Below are positions 44,417-54,393 of a DNA stretch of 64,000 bases, piece after piece. Location: contig NZ_JAABNN010000002.1 of the NCBI RefSeq assembly GCF_009928415.1, positions 434,001 through 498,000 of the forward strand, in the 5' to 3' direction. Source of the DNA: Bacillus sp. USDA818B3_A. Lineage in GTDB: Bacteria > Bacillota > Bacilli > Bacillales > Cytobacillaceae. Both the position numbers and the translations under genes were made by a program. The notes beneath the pieces were generated by a model, which was not told the origin of the DNA, ran no database searches, and was given only the letters and a program-made list of their open reading frames with translations. The stretch's first letter is position 1. Every line of letters begins with the position of its first letter.

Positions 44417-44656
44417 TTAAATAAACAACCTTTCTAGGATGTTATGATTTGCAACATTTAATAGTATAGCATGGTATTTCGCGTAGCGAAAGATTATAAA
44501 AGGGATTTTCCCTATATTTATAGTGTTTAATGTTTATACCTCCATACTTACAGTCTATCCCTAAATATCCATTTTGTATGACTACTTTATTAAAGGATAA
44601 GAAATTGATAAACTATATTTATGATAGGATTCATCAACAAAGGAGGGTGAACTTAC

Positions 44657-45676
44657 TTGGAAACTACCATAATCGAGAAACAATTGAGGGAAATGAGTGA
44701 CTATGAAAAAAAATATTCCGGCACTGCTGAACACCCAAAACATTACTCCCACTTAGAAGGCTCGGAACTTACTTTTTCTCAAGAAGTTCAAGGACTCGAT
44801 ATTGTACCAGTAGATTATTTTTTTAAACCTGATCAAAATGTTGTATTTTTAAAGCACCCTCGTTTTATTAAATTCACCGAGCATAGACATTCCTTTATTG
44901 AAATGAACTATGTTTATTCAGGTACTTGCACACAGTACATTAATGGCAAAGAGGTGATCCTTAAGGAAGGAGATCTTTGTTTGCTTGATACAAATGTTAT
45001 GCACGGAATTGAAAGCGCCTCCGAGAATGATATTATTATAAATATCATGATTCGAACCAGCTATTTTGATTCGGCCCTGCTTCAAAGACTGTCAGGAAAT
45101 GATTTATTAACCGATTTTTTTGTTAACGCCATTTACCAACAAAAGAAGGACAGCCGCTATATCATTTTTCCTAAGGGTCAAAACAATCGATTAAAAGAAT
45201 TTATCCTCCAGGCTCTGGGAGAATTTAAACAGACGCAGCTTTGCTCCAATGAGGCCATCAATTCCTATATGCTCTTAATTTTTACGGAGCTGTTAAGGTC
45301 TTATAATAGTTCATCAAATCTCAAGGAAGAACCAACCTTTAAAAAGGCGGTTATCTCGGATATTTTAAGTTATATGGAACAGAATTATCAGACTATGACA
45401 TTAGAGACCACCGCCGATAGATTTCATTTTCATCCAAACCATTTAACAAGACTACTTAAGACCAATTTAGGCAAAACATTTATTGAACTTTCCCATCAGC
45501 TAAAAATTAAAAATGCTTGTACACTAATTGAGAATACGGATTTAACCATTGATCAGATTGCTAATAAAGTCGGGTATACCAATATTACGTTTTTCTATAA
45601 ATCATTTAAAAAGATTCATGGAGTTACTCCAGCTGAATATCGTAAGAAAAACAGCGAAAGCCCTACTCATTTGTAA
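44657..45676 (+). CDS. AraC-family transcriptional regulator with cupin sensor
   Basis: 339 residues from a TTG at 44657, chosen because AGGAGGGTGA ends 6 nt before it. The cupin has FTEHRHSFIEMNYVYSGTC, and the HTH pair reads MTLETTADRFHFHPNHLTRLL and IDQIANKVGYTNITFFYKSF. It belongs to the same duplicated set as 11299 and 32347. Its C-terminal end (AEYRKKNSESPTHL) recurs as a relic at 57706-57759. Possible targets are the divergent EamA gene or the GH78 genes downstream. No operator shared with the 32-36 kb promoters was seen. Confidence 0.88.
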   Translation: METTIIEKQLREMSDYEKKYSGTAEHPKHYSHLEGSELTFSQEVQGLDIVPVDYFFKPDQNVVFLKHPRFIKFTEHRHSFIEMNYVYSGTCTQYINGKEVILKEGDLCLLDTNVMHGIESASENDIIINIMIRTSYFDSALLQRLSGNDLLTDFFVNAIYQQKKDSRYIIFPKGQNNRLKEFILQALGEFKQTQLCSNEAINSYMLLIFTELLRSYNSSSNLKEEPTFKKAVISDILSYMEQNYQTMTLETTADRFHFHPNHLTRLLKTNLGKTFIELSHQLKIKNACTLIENTDLTIDQIANKVGYTNITFFYKSFKKIHGVTPAEYRKKNSESPTHL

Positions 45677-45687
45677 AGTAGGGCTTT
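45657..45687 (+). terminator. Terminator of the AraC gene
   Basis: AAAGCCCTAC-N11-GTAGGGCTTT followed by T, overlapping the stop codon. Confidence 0.88.
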
Positions 45688-45805
45688 TGTCCTTTTTCAG
45701 ATATATAACAGCTAAAACTATTAAACATTCACTTTAATATTCTTCAGTCTAACATCTAGCTCATTTCGCATCTGGCAGTTACTTCAGCTATAGTGTTAAA
45801 AGGCT

Positions 45806-47848
45806 TCAACTGCTTTCTCGAGGAACGGATACTTCAAGCCAGCTCCCATCACTTGGTATCGGAGCATCCTTATCATTTAATCTGAGTACCCCCTGACCAT
45901 GAGTAGCCCTTACACGTATCTTTTCTTTATCCATATAAATTTCTACATCCCCAGTGCCCATTGGTACCGTTCCCTGAATCCATTCAAGCCCACCAAGATG
46001 TGGTTCTACGACAAAAGTTTCGTAGCCGGCGCTAAGGGGTCTGACGCCGAGGAAGTATTTCCCAACGAGATAAAGAGGGCTTGCGCCCCATGCATGACAT
46101 AGACTTTTCCCGTACGGCATTCCGTACATGCCAAAATGCTCTCTTCCCTTCTGCTTTGGATCGTATTCTTCCCAGAAGCTTGTTGCCCCTAAATCAAGCA
46201 TACCACCCCAATAATTCAACATCTCGGCAAGAACAAAATCATGCTCACCCACTTCGCACAATGCAGCGAGTTCGTAGAAACGCATGTATGGAGTCTTGAT
46301 TCCCTGTACGCTTGGATTTAGCATTACATTTTGCTTGACACTCTCTGTTTGTTCTTTGTCCAGATATCCAAACATAAGAGCAAATATATTAGGATATTTA
46401 GTAACCTTGTCGCTTAAGATTCCTTCGTGGCGGTTGTGTACTAAGCCACCCTGGTTTTCATCCCAGAAAATATTCATGATTTTGGCCTTTAGTTCATCCG
46501 CCAGCTTACGGTACTTCAAAATTTGCTTCTGATCTCCTACTAGCTCGGCTACAAGCGCCATTGTCTCCAAGCTTCGGCACAATAGCAGCTGCACAGTACT
46601 CACTTCTCCGAGATTATCGATATCAGCCCAATCTACAAACACCCAGTCTTCTTCAATACCTTCCATCATTCCTTCGCCATTGCGGCGTCCTAGACAGAAA
46701 TCCATCAATGAAACCATTCTCTCGTACTGCGATTGTACGAAATCCACATCATCAGTATAGAGATAGTAATCGTAGATACCCGAAAACCAGTACAAGCTGT
46801 AATCAAGAATCGTATTCATATGGACGACGACCGGATCCTTCCCTCTTAGTGCAATAAGGGTACGCTTCACCACGTCACGATCAAAGAAGCTGTAATAATT
46901 CATCAGGAAGGATTGATACGCATCCCCAGACCACACCCAACGGTCACGCTTGATGCCATCGAAGAAAAATTCACGTGTATTCAGATGAAACGTATACTGT
47001 GATGTTTCCCATATGTCATTTAGTCGTTGGTTGGAGCTTCGGAAGCTACCGCGGTATTCGACTGGCAGGTATTCATAATACATGGAGATAGACTCAACCT
47101 GAAAATCCTTTAACTCCGGTACAAGTTGGACAAAGCGAAAAGCTCGTGGTTCAGGTAATACATAGGACTCATCTTGGAGTCCTTCTATATCTATTTTGTC
47201 CAGTAGAACACAATGTTCACGATCTTCCGCCTCTTCTCTTGATTCCCCATAGTAAATTGTAAGGTTACTTCTAACACTTAAACCGTTCAATTGAAGATAC
47301 CCAAATGTCTCTTTACCAAAATCAACAAACCACCCATCCACAGTTTTTTCAACACTAACCGGTTGCTGTGTTTTGGTAGCCAATCGGTATTGAGAAGGTG
47401 GTTTGCTAGAGACATTAAAGGCTTCTTCCCAACTACCGACAGGGTACCATCGTTTGTCAAAACAGGATACTCTCCAATTGCCGTTTGTATTGACATGCTC
47501 TCCTTCAATGTACAGAGCCGGGGCACTTACGTCATTATAGACAGTAACACTTATTTCATGTTTGCCCGCTGGCAGCAGAAGACGATGATTGTTAGATCTA
47601 TAATTGTCCTTGCCATCTAAAAAAAAGGCAAATCGACCATCTGCAGTGATAGAAACTTCCTCGGGTTGATCCAATTCATACGTATAGGTAAAAATAACAG
47701 AGCTATAATGCCGATCTAGTCGCCAATAAGCAGGATAAATCACCCCACGAGATTGACGTCGTATGGATATTTGCTCATGAAGCCATACTTCCCAATCTCC
47801 GGGATACCATATCCAGTATGAGCTTTTTATATTCATATCCTTATTCAA
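45806..47848 (-). CDS. Alpha-L-rhamnosidase-like GH78, short form (copy 3)
   Basis: 680 residues. An N-terminal sandwich (SYWIWYPGDWEVWLHEQ, VSITADGRFAFFLDG) precedes the six-hairpin barrel. The catalytic region reads DGIKRDRWVWSGDAYQSF, the form found in shorter GH78 enzymes, and the base glutamate lies in TSFWEEYD. No signal peptide. The start is placed at TTG 47848, where GGGAGAGGA lies 4 nt upstream; ATG 47836 and TTG 47866 are alternatives. It lies 133 nt past the stop of GH78 copy 2 and may be reached by readthrough. It may prefer a different aglycone. Confidence 0.86.
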   Translation of the reverse strand: MNKDMNIKSSYWIWYPGDWEVWLHEQISIRRQSRGVIYPAYWRLDRHYSSVIFTYTYELDQPEEVSITADGRFAFFLDGKDNYRSNNHRLLLPAGKHEISVTVYNDVSAPALYIEGEHVNTNGNWRVSCFDKRWYPVGSWEEAFNVSSKPPSQYRLATKTQQPVSVEKTVDGWFVDFGKETFGYLQLNGLSVRSNLTIYYGESREEAEDREHCVLLDKIDIEGLQDESYVLPEPRAFRFVQLVPELKDFQVESISMYYEYLPVEYRGSFRSSNQRLNDIWETSQYTFHLNTREFFFDGIKRDRWVWSGDAYQSFLMNYYSFFDRDVVKRTLIALRGKDPVVVHMNTILDYSLYWFSGIYDYYLYTDDVDFVQSQYERMVSLMDFCLGRRNGEGMMEGIEEDWVFVDWADIDNLGEVSTVQLLLCRSLETMALVAELVGDQKQILKYRKLADELKAKIMNIFWDENQGGLVHNRHEGILSDKVTKYPNIFALMFGYLDKEQTESVKQNVMLNPSVQGIKTPYMRFYELAALCEVGEHDFVLAEMLNYWGGMLDLGATSFWEEYDPKQKGREHFGMYGMPYGKSLCHAWGASPLYLVGKYFLGVRPLSAGYETFVVEPHLGGLEWIQGTVPMGTGDVEIYMDKEKIRVRATHGQGVLRLNDKDAPIPSDGSWLEVSVPRESS

Positions 47849-47947
47849 GTCGTCCTCTCCCAACAATCAAGATATATTTTGTGTTTGACTTTTTTCCAAT
47901 CTTTAATTTTTTAAATCAATTACGCTTTTTTACCCCTTTCCTAAAAG

Positions 47948-47970
47948 GCCGACCGTCTAAAACGTTCGGC
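47948..47970 (-). terminator. Terminator of GH78 copy 2
   Basis: GCCGA-N13-TCGGC with an inner CG/CG pair, followed by CTTTT on the minus strand. Confidence 0.7.
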
Positions 47971-47980
47971 ACATCTAATG

Positions 47981-50905
47981 TTACTTACTATGAACAATCT
48001 CCTCATCCCACTCAATGGTATTTAGCTCGTTAAGGATCGTATGAAGCTTATCCAACGTAGATTGCGATATAGGATGTTCTACTAGATTTTGAAGTGACTT
48101 AGATCTCATAAAACCAAATGGGCCTTGAGAGTTAGAGATCCCTGGGAAATGTGACTCTAACACCTTTGATGTCTTTTCTGATAGAAGTATATCAATAACT
48201 TTTGTATCCGGAGAAAAGACCGGGTTCAGACCTCGTTTGTTTGGATATACAAAGCGGTAAGAACCAGAACCCATAACAAAGCTAACACCCGCGCTCGATT
48301 CCTTTAAATCAACTACATCATCTAACTCAGTTAATGCTGTATTCCCTTCCCTTACATCTTGCAAATCTGCATTTGGCAAAACAATTTCTGCCGTAGTATT
48401 AGCTGGAATCTCAATTTCAACCGTTACTTTCTCATGTGTTATACTCCATGCTGAAGTAATCTTCCCATACATAGAATTATGTGTAGCGCGTACATGTGTC
48501 AATTCCCTGCCGCCGATTCTTGGCTGAATACGAATTCTTTTATAGGCTGGTAAAGTTTCATCCATATCCAATCCAGCGATCACACGGTACATCCAATCTC
48601 CAATTGCCCCATACGCATAGTGATTGTATGAGTTCATATCATCGCTCCAAAATGATCCGTCGGGCTTAATTCCATCCCAGTGTTCCCAAATGGTTGTTGC
48701 TCCTTTCGTGATGGAGTACAACCAAGATGGATAAGTATCTTGAAGCAAAAGTTTCACAGCTGTTTCATGATAGCCGTTGTTAGACAGGGCAAAGCATAAA
48801 TACGGTGTGCCAACAAAACCAGTTGTTAAGTGATAATCGTTTTCTAGGACCAGTTGATTTAAGTCTTTAGCAACACGCTCTTTTCTTTCACCATCAACCA
48901 AGTCAAATATAAGTGTAAGGACATGAGCTGTCTGTGTCGGAGCAGCTAATCTTCCTAATGGCGTGATAAACTCATCTTCAAAATATTGCTTAATTTTCTC
49001 ATGAAGCTCTCCATAAAAAGCAGCATCCTCATTCTTACCTAGCACACTTGCTGCATCACGAAGCAGCTGTGTGGAGTAGGCATAGTATGCAGTTGCAACT
49101 AGCTCATTTGGAGTGGCACCAAAGTAGCTGCCCTCTTTTGAATCAAGACCAAGCCAATCCCCGAAGTGGAAGCCCGTGTTCCATTCATACTCATTGTCCC
49201 CTTGCACACGAATATACTCCACCCATGCCTTCATGCTGTCATATTGCTCTGCTAGCAATCGCTTGTCTCCATAGCACAAATAAAATGTCCATGGGCAAAT
49301 TACTGCCGCATCCCCCCATGCTGCCGAAGAATGTCCATTAATTACATTAGGAATAACAAAAGGAACTCCTCCATTTGGAAGCTGATCTGCCTTTAAATCA
49401 CGCAGCCATTTGGTGAAAAAAGGTCCTCCCTGGTAATTAAATAGTGCTGTACGGATAAAGACTTGTGCATCTCCTGTCCAACCAAGACGCTCGTCACGCT
49501 GAGGACAATCTGTCGGAACATCCACAAAGTTTCCTCTTTGACCCCATACAATATTCTGTTGTAATTGGTTAACCATTGGATTGGAGCATTCAAACTCACC
49601 GACTGGATCCATATCTGAGTGAATAACTTCACCGATAAAATGATTAAGCGGTAAACCATTCTCTTGCTCTGGGTATCCCTCCACCTTTACATAGCGGAAT
49701 CCCTGAAACGTGAAATGTGGTGCGTATGTTTCTACACCTTCACCCTTAGTGATATATTCAACGATTTGCTTGGCGCTTCGAAGGTTCCCAAAATAAATAT
49801 TTCCTTCCTTATCAAGCACCTCAGCATGACGCAATACAATGCGTGTACCAGCAGGTGCATTCACTGTCATTCGAATACGTCCGACCATGTTTTGCCCCAT
49901 ATCCAGTACAGTATCACCAGCAGGAGTGACAAATGAAGAGAGTGGATGAATCCCCTCTGTTACACGAGTTGGACTGTTCTCTTGTGCAACTAGGCTGCCG
50001 ACTGATGGTGAAGAAACTATTACACTATGCCAATCCCCATCATTGAATTTTGCGTTGCTCCATCCTTCTTTCTCAAGGCGGGCATCATACGTTTCACCAT
50101 GATATAGCTCGGAAAATAAAATAGGACCTGTACTAGCCTTCCATGTTGTGTCTGTTCCAATAATTTCTTCTGTTCCGTCCTTGTAGCGTATATGCAACTG
50201 AAGCAATATAGCACGTTTATCCCCGTAAAGATGACGCTTGTCCTCCCATGTTAAATCTCCTTTGTACCAGCCATCTGCCAGCATGACGCCAACTGCATTT
50301 GCATAACTATGCAGATAATCTGTCACATCATATGTTTGATATTGAATACGTTTGCTATAGCTCGTCCAGCCTGGAGCAAGCAATTCATCGCCCACACGCT
50401 GTCCGTTTACGTACAATTCATATAAACCGACCCCTGTTACATAGATACGAGCTGAAGTAATACCATCCTTTAATTCGAACTTCTTTCTTAGCAAAGATAT
50501 TGGCTTTGTCAATTGGTCTAATTCTTCCGGATTCGGCGTAATCCAACTCGCCTTCCATTCGCTCTCATCAAACAAACCTGTTTCCCACCAAGCAATCTCG
50601 CTCCATTCTGACTCACGGCCAAAATTGTCCCACACCTTTACCCTATAAAAATAACGTGTCTTTGATGCAAGAGCAGGACCGCTATAAATAATATGAAGGG
50701 ATTGCTCAGACTTTGTATAATTCGTATCCCATAGGGGTTGTTCAAAATCATCTTCTGCTAAAGCCACTTGATATCGATAGGCGCCCTGCATGGTTCCACG
50801 AAGATCTGATTGAATCCGCCAGCTTACTCTCGGCTGTTTAAGGTCGATTCCTAGAGGGTTCTTTCTATACTCACAAGTTACATCTACTACTTGTAATTTA
50901 GTCAT
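47981..50905 (-). CDS. Alpha-L-rhamnosidase, GH78 (copy 2)
   Basis: 974 residues, colinear with the enzyme at 29196 throughout. It has the full catalytic string DCPQRDERLGWTGDAQVF and the base region TTIWEHWDGI. Fibronectin-like and sandwich domains lead, the barrel follows, then a C-terminal sandwich. No signal peptide, so its substrate must be imported, fitting its position 42 nt downstream of a sugar ABC transporter operon (binding protein, two permeases, GH78). It is very probably under the YesMN-like pair upstream. Confidence 0.93.
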   Translation of the reverse strand: MTKLQVVDVTCEYRKNPLGIDLKQPRVSWRIQSDLRGTMQGAYRYQVALAEDDFEQPLWDTNYTKSEQSLHIIYSGPALASKTRYFYRVKVWDNFGRESEWSEIAWWETGLFDESEWKASWITPNPEELDQLTKPISLLRKKFELKDGITSARIYVTGVGLYELYVNGQRVGDELLAPGWTSYSKRIQYQTYDVTDYLHSYANAVGVMLADGWYKGDLTWEDKRHLYGDKRAILLQLHIRYKDGTEEIIGTDTTWKASTGPILFSELYHGETYDARLEKEGWSNAKFNDGDWHSVIVSSPSVGSLVAQENSPTRVTEGIHPLSSFVTPAGDTVLDMGQNMVGRIRMTVNAPAGTRIVLRHAEVLDKEGNIYFGNLRSAKQIVEYITKGEGVETYAPHFTFQGFRYVKVEGYPEQENGLPLNHFIGEVIHSDMDPVGEFECSNPMVNQLQQNIVWGQRGNFVDVPTDCPQRDERLGWTGDAQVFIRTALFNYQGGPFFTKWLRDLKADQLPNGGVPFVIPNVINGHSSAAWGDAAVICPWTFYLCYGDKRLLAEQYDSMKAWVEYIRVQGDNEYEWNTGFHFGDWLGLDSKEGSYFGATPNELVATAYYAYSTQLLRDAASVLGKNEDAAFYGELHEKIKQYFEDEFITPLGRLAAPTQTAHVLTLIFDLVDGERKERVAKDLNQLVLENDYHLTTGFVGTPYLCFALSNNGYHETAVKLLLQDTYPSWLYSITKGATTIWEHWDGIKPDGSFWSDDMNSYNHYAYGAIGDWMYRVIAGLDMDETLPAYKRIRIQPRIGGRELTHVRATHNSMYGKITSAWSITHEKVTVEIEIPANTTAEIVLPNADLQDVREGNTALTELDDVVDLKESSAGVSFVMGSGSYRFVYPNKRGLNPVFSPDTKVIDILLSEKTSKVLESHFPGISNSQGPFGFMRSKSLQNLVEHPISQSTLDKLHTILNELNTIEWDEEIVHSK

Positions 50906-50947
50906 TTATTTATCACCTTTTCTTTTCTTAAAATATATGTGGCTATT

Positions 50948-51841
50948 TTACTTCACTGAACCCGCTGTCATGCCTGCTACAATTTTTCTGTTAAAGAAAA
51001 TAAAAAGGATTAGCGGTGGAATAGAGATTAATAGGATGTTAGTAAATAAAAGGTTCCATTGGGTGTTATACATACTTGTAAAATTATAGAGAGTAAGCTG
51101 TAAAGTAGCATTCTCTGCTCCAGGATAGAAATATAACGGATTGACGAAATCATTGTAAACGCCTACTGCAGTTAGAACTATGACTGTAGCAGAAACGGGT
51201 TTTAACAACGGTAAGATAATTGAGAAAAATAGTCGGAAGCGGCTGCATCCATCAATCAATGCGGCTTCATCGATTTCACGTGGAATCGTTGCCATAAAGC
51301 CTTTGTATAATAGCACTGTAAATGGCAGGCCTAGCGCTACCTCAACAAGCACGATACCAGGCATAGTCTTAAATAATCCGGTTCCGTTTAATACCCAAAT
51401 GGTCGGCACGATTGCCGGCGGTATAATAAGCCCAGCAAGAATTAAAAAGTTAAAAAACGGAGTAGCTTTACTAACCTTTCGTTGAAGTACATATCCTGAC
51501 ATAGCACCAAGGATAATTAATAGAATGATAGAAAATCCGGTAATTGCAATACTATTAAAGAAAGCACGAACAACCATTCCATCTTGAGTTTCTAATACGA
51601 CCTTTATGTTTTCTATTAGATGGAAGGAGCTTGGCCAAGCCATACTTAGCAGCGCGGATTCCTGCGTATTTTTCACTGCGTTAATTATGACAAAGTAAAA
51701 CGGTATACCAAATATAATTAACGTCAATAAAACAGCTATAAATTCCACTGCTAGCTTCCTAATCTTTTTACCCGTTAGTCTCTTTTGTTTTTCTGAAACA
51801 ATAGATATTGGAGTTACAGATTGGTTTACTACCTTGTTCAT
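50948..51841 (-). CDS. Sugar ABC transporter permease (MalG/LplC type)
   Basis: 297 residues with six membrane segments. The EAA docking loop reads IPREIDEAALIDGCSRFRLFFSIILPLLKP, and NDFVNPLYF is a further family feature. It overlaps the preceding permease by one nucleotide. There is no ATPase gene in the operon, so it probably uses a shared MsmX-type ATPase encoded elsewhere, as do related Bacillus oligosaccharide importers. Confidence 0.9.
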   Translation of the reverse strand: MNKVVNQSVTPISIVSEKQKRLTGKKIRKLAVEFIAVLLTLIIFGIPFYFVIINAVKNTQESALLSMAWPSSFHLIENIKVVLETQDGMVVRAFFNSIAITGFSIILLIILGAMSGYVLQRKVSKATPFFNFLILAGLIIPPAIVPTIWVLNGTGLFKTMPGIVLVEVALGLPFTVLLYKGFMATIPREIDEAALIDGCSRFRLFFSIILPLLKPVSATVIVLTAVGVYNDFVNPLYFYPGAENATLQLTLYNFTSMYNTQWNLLFTNILLISIPPLILFIFFNRKIVAGMTAGSVK

Positions 51842-52707
51842 TAAATATCCACCTCTTTTTTGTTTAAGTAGGCATATAGTGGGAATGCCAATGCCGAAAC
51901 TAGTAGGAATAAAATTACGTTTCCAGCTGTAGAAAGACCGTAAAAGCCAGCTTGATACTGCTTATAAATAATGGACGCAATTAAGTCTGTACTAAATCCT
52001 GGACCACCCTTTGTCATTGCCCAGACCAGGTCGAATGAACGAAGACCGCCGATAAACGCTAGGATGATAACAGAGTTCATTGCAGGACGACTAAGCGGCA
52101 AAATAATATTCCAAAACTTATGCCATGCATTTCCGCCATCAATCATGAGAGCTTCATAATAATCCTCTGGAATGGACATAATCCCTGCAATAAAAATCAC
52201 AGTTGCCATTCCCACACCCTTCCATACATCAACCAATGCTACGGAAAGAAGGGCTATTTTACTATTACCTAACCAGTCAGGACCTACAATCCCTACTGTC
52301 TTTAATACTATGTTAATCAGCCCTTGCGTTGGGTGCATCATCATCATAAAGGCTATCCCTATAGCGATCGTACTTAAAAGTGTTGGGAAGAAAACCATAG
52401 AACGAATAAAACCAACAGTTTTAAGTTTCGAGCTGAGAAATACAGCAAGAAGCAATCCAAGAACCACCTTAAGCCCACATGTTACAACTGCATAGATAAT
52501 GGTATTCTTAAATCCAATATTCAGAGATGGTTCTGTTAAAAATGTCTTAAAGTTTTCTAAGCCGATAAACTTCCAATCTGTAAGTGACCACCATGTCATA
52601 CTGAAAAATAAGGACATTACGGTGGGCAGCAAGAAAAATAAAAAATAGATAATACCAGCTGGAATGAGAAATGTGTACGTATATGTCCGATTAGTAAGTT
52701 TGCTCAT
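51841..52707 (-). CDS. Sugar ABC transporter permease (MalF/LplB type)
   Basis: 288 residues with six membrane segments. The EAA loop is IPEDYYEALMIDGGNAWHKFWNIILPLSRP, and AMTKGGPGFST follows. The start is placed at ATG 52707 with GGAGAG upstream; an in-frame reading to 52815 would run through a hairpin and overlap the binding-protein gene. It pairs with the MalG-type permease to form the membrane channel. Confidence 0.88.
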   Translation of the reverse strand: MSKLTNRTYTYTFLIPAGIIYFLFFLLPTVMSLFFSMTWWSLTDWKFIGLENFKTFLTEPSLNIGFKNTIIYAVVTCGLKVVLGLLLAVFLSSKLKTVGFIRSMVFFPTLLSTIAIGIAFMMMMHPTQGLINIVLKTVGIVGPDWLGNSKIALLSVALVDVWKGVGMATVIFIAGIMSIPEDYYEALMIDGGNAWHKFWNIILPLSRPAMNSVIILAFIGGLRSFDLVWAMTKGGPGFSTDLIASIIYKQYQAGFYGLSTAGNVILFLLVSALAFPLYAYLNKKEVDI

Positions 52708-52745
52708 TTCTGAATCTCTCCTCTTTGTAATTTGAGTAAAAAGCA

Positions 52746-52769
52746 GCCCCGTCTTTAATGTGACAGGGC
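52746..52769 (-). terminator. Hairpin between binding-protein and permease genes
   Basis: GCCCTGT/ACGGGGC stem (one U-G pair) with a 10-nt loop, followed on the minus strand by TGCTTTTT. It probably acts as a partial terminator giving more binding protein than permease. Confidence 0.65.
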
Positions 52770-52795
52770 CCCGCCTTTTACTTTCGGTTAGCAGT

Positions 52796-54103
52796 TTACC
52801 AGCCTTGTAAACCAAGCTGCTTCGCTTGTTTTTCTACGTCCTTATCGTATAAAGCAGCCCCTTCTCTCGCCGATCTTATACCGCCTCCTACTTCGGCAGC
52901 AATTTGTTCTAAGTTTGGTCCTTTTAATGGGCTTAAGAACTCAAGGGCAGGTGCTGTTTCGCCTTCATCAAAGTATGGCAGCATTTCTTTTACTGCAGCA
53001 TATACATTATCTGGAAGTTCAACACCCTTAATAACAGATGGACCAGAAGGAACTGATTTAGACATCATCAGTTTTTGTGCCTCAGGAGTAACCCAAAATG
53101 CAGCCCATTTTTTTGCTTCCTCTACATGCTTGCTTGTCTTGTTTATATAAATGGCGCTAGGTGTCCAGACAGTCGCACCATTTTTATCAGCGCTATCACC
53201 TGGCATTGGGAAGAAACCAATGTTATCAACTTGATTTGGATACGCTTGTGCAATAGCTGGAAGAGCAAAGGAAATCATTGGATACTGTACACCTGTACCT
53301 TCCACTAGCATTTTTAAACCAACGTCATAGCCTGTTGAATTGAAATCCTTATTCATGTAACCCTTTTTGTTAATTTCTTCTAGTTTTTCAAAACTTCTGA
53401 GTGCAGCAGGTGTTGTTGCAATTTTTGCTTTATTCGCTGTAAAATCCTCCACAAACGATGGATCCTGCGCTAACACGTTATAGTTATCTTCTAAAATCAT
53501 AATTTGAGTAGTCCAAGTATCCTTGTATGTGCCAATAACCGCTGTTTTGCCGGCTGCTTTAATTTTTTCATTGTTCGCCATTAATTCATCCCATGATTTT
53601 GGAATCGAGAGGCCCAGCTCTTTATATACCTTTTTATTGTATAACCAGCCTCCTACACTATAGTTTCCCATCGGAATCCCATATATCTTTTTATTTACCG
53701 TTACTGACTGCTTGAAAGATTTATCAAAACTGTCAATATAAGACTCATTTGTGAGGTCAACAAAGTTTTTTTCTGGGTTCAGTGCTTGAAGAAGGGCACC
53801 TGAGTTATATAACATTAAGTCCGTCATGTCGCCAGTAGCAAGACGTGTTTTAACAAGATTATCCCCTTCTCCACCACTTGGCCGAGTTTCGATTTCAGTC
53901 TTTATGTGATACTTCTTCTCAAATTCTGCAGCTACAGCCTCTACCCCTACAATAGTTTCAGGTGAGTTTGGCAATAATAATTTAAGTGTTGTATCTTTCT
54001 CTGTTGAAGAGCTCTTATCTCCGCTGCATCCTGCCAAAATCCCAACAGAAAGAGCTGTACTAAATAACGCTGCTACTATTTTTCTTTTATTCCACATGGT
54101 CAT
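52796..54103 (-). CDS. Sugar ABC transporter substrate-binding lipoprotein
   Basis: 435 residues. Signal and lipobox VGILAGC come first. LKLLLPNSPETIVGVEAVAAEFEKKYHIKTEIE starts the first lobe, and TGDMTDLMLYNSGALLQAL and WAAFWVTPEAQKLMM are typical of family-1 extracellular sugar-binding proteins. It captures the oligosaccharide outside the cell. It is the first gene of the ABC-GH78 operon. A cre-like box lies 53 nt upstream, and the two-component genes end 290 nt upstream. Confidence 0.9.
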   Translation of the reverse strand: MTMWNKRKIVAALFSTALSVGILAGCSGDKSSSTEKDTTLKLLLPNSPETIVGVEAVAAEFEKKYHIKTEIETRPSGGEGDNLVKTRLATGDMTDLMLYNSGALLQALNPEKNFVDLTNESYIDSFDKSFKQSVTVNKKIYGIPMGNYSVGGWLYNKKVYKELGLSIPKSWDELMANNEKIKAAGKTAVIGTYKDTWTTQIMILEDNYNVLAQDPSFVEDFTANKAKIATTPAALRSFEKLEEINKKGYMNKDFNSTGYDVGLKMLVEGTGVQYPMISFALPAIAQAYPNQVDNIGFFPMPGDSADKNGATVWTPSAIYINKTSKHVEEAKKWAAFWVTPEAQKLMMSKSVPSGPSVIKGVELPDNVYAAVKEMLPYFDEGETAPALEFLSPLKGPNLEQIAAEVGGGIRSAREGAALYDKDVEKQAKQLGLQGW

Positions 54104-54155
54104 TTCCGCCTTCCTTTAAAGTTTTTTAATAGATATTCTTTAATACAAACTAAAT

Positions 54156-54169
54156 TGTAAATGCTTTCA
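54156..54169 (-). promoter_or_regulatory. cre-like CcpA site upstream of the ABC operon
   Basis: TGTAAATGCTTTCA matches 13 of 14 cre positions. The rest of the 54104-54393 gap is very A/T-rich (poly-T/poly-A tracts at 54187-54265), which could be the binding region of the YesN-like regulator. Confidence 0.65.
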
Positions 54170-54315
54170 CTATAATTCGTAATGAGTGTTTTTTTGTTTT
54201 ACTTCCACTTTTTTTTGTTTTTAAAAAAAATTATGTATTTAAATGTTGTTTTGGTTTTATTTTCCACTACTTATTCTGAGTAGCTATCTCATATTAGAAA
54301 AAATACAAAAAAATA

Positions 54316-54346
54316 GCCTTGTCCTCCTAAGAAATAAGAGCAAGGC
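54316..54346 (-). terminator. Terminator of the two-component operon
   Basis: GCCTTG-N19-CAAGGC followed by TATTTTTTT on the minus strand. Confidence 0.75.
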
Positions 54347-54393
54347 ATTTTCATCGATTAATCTTTATAAGCTATTTAATTAAATCTTAAATG

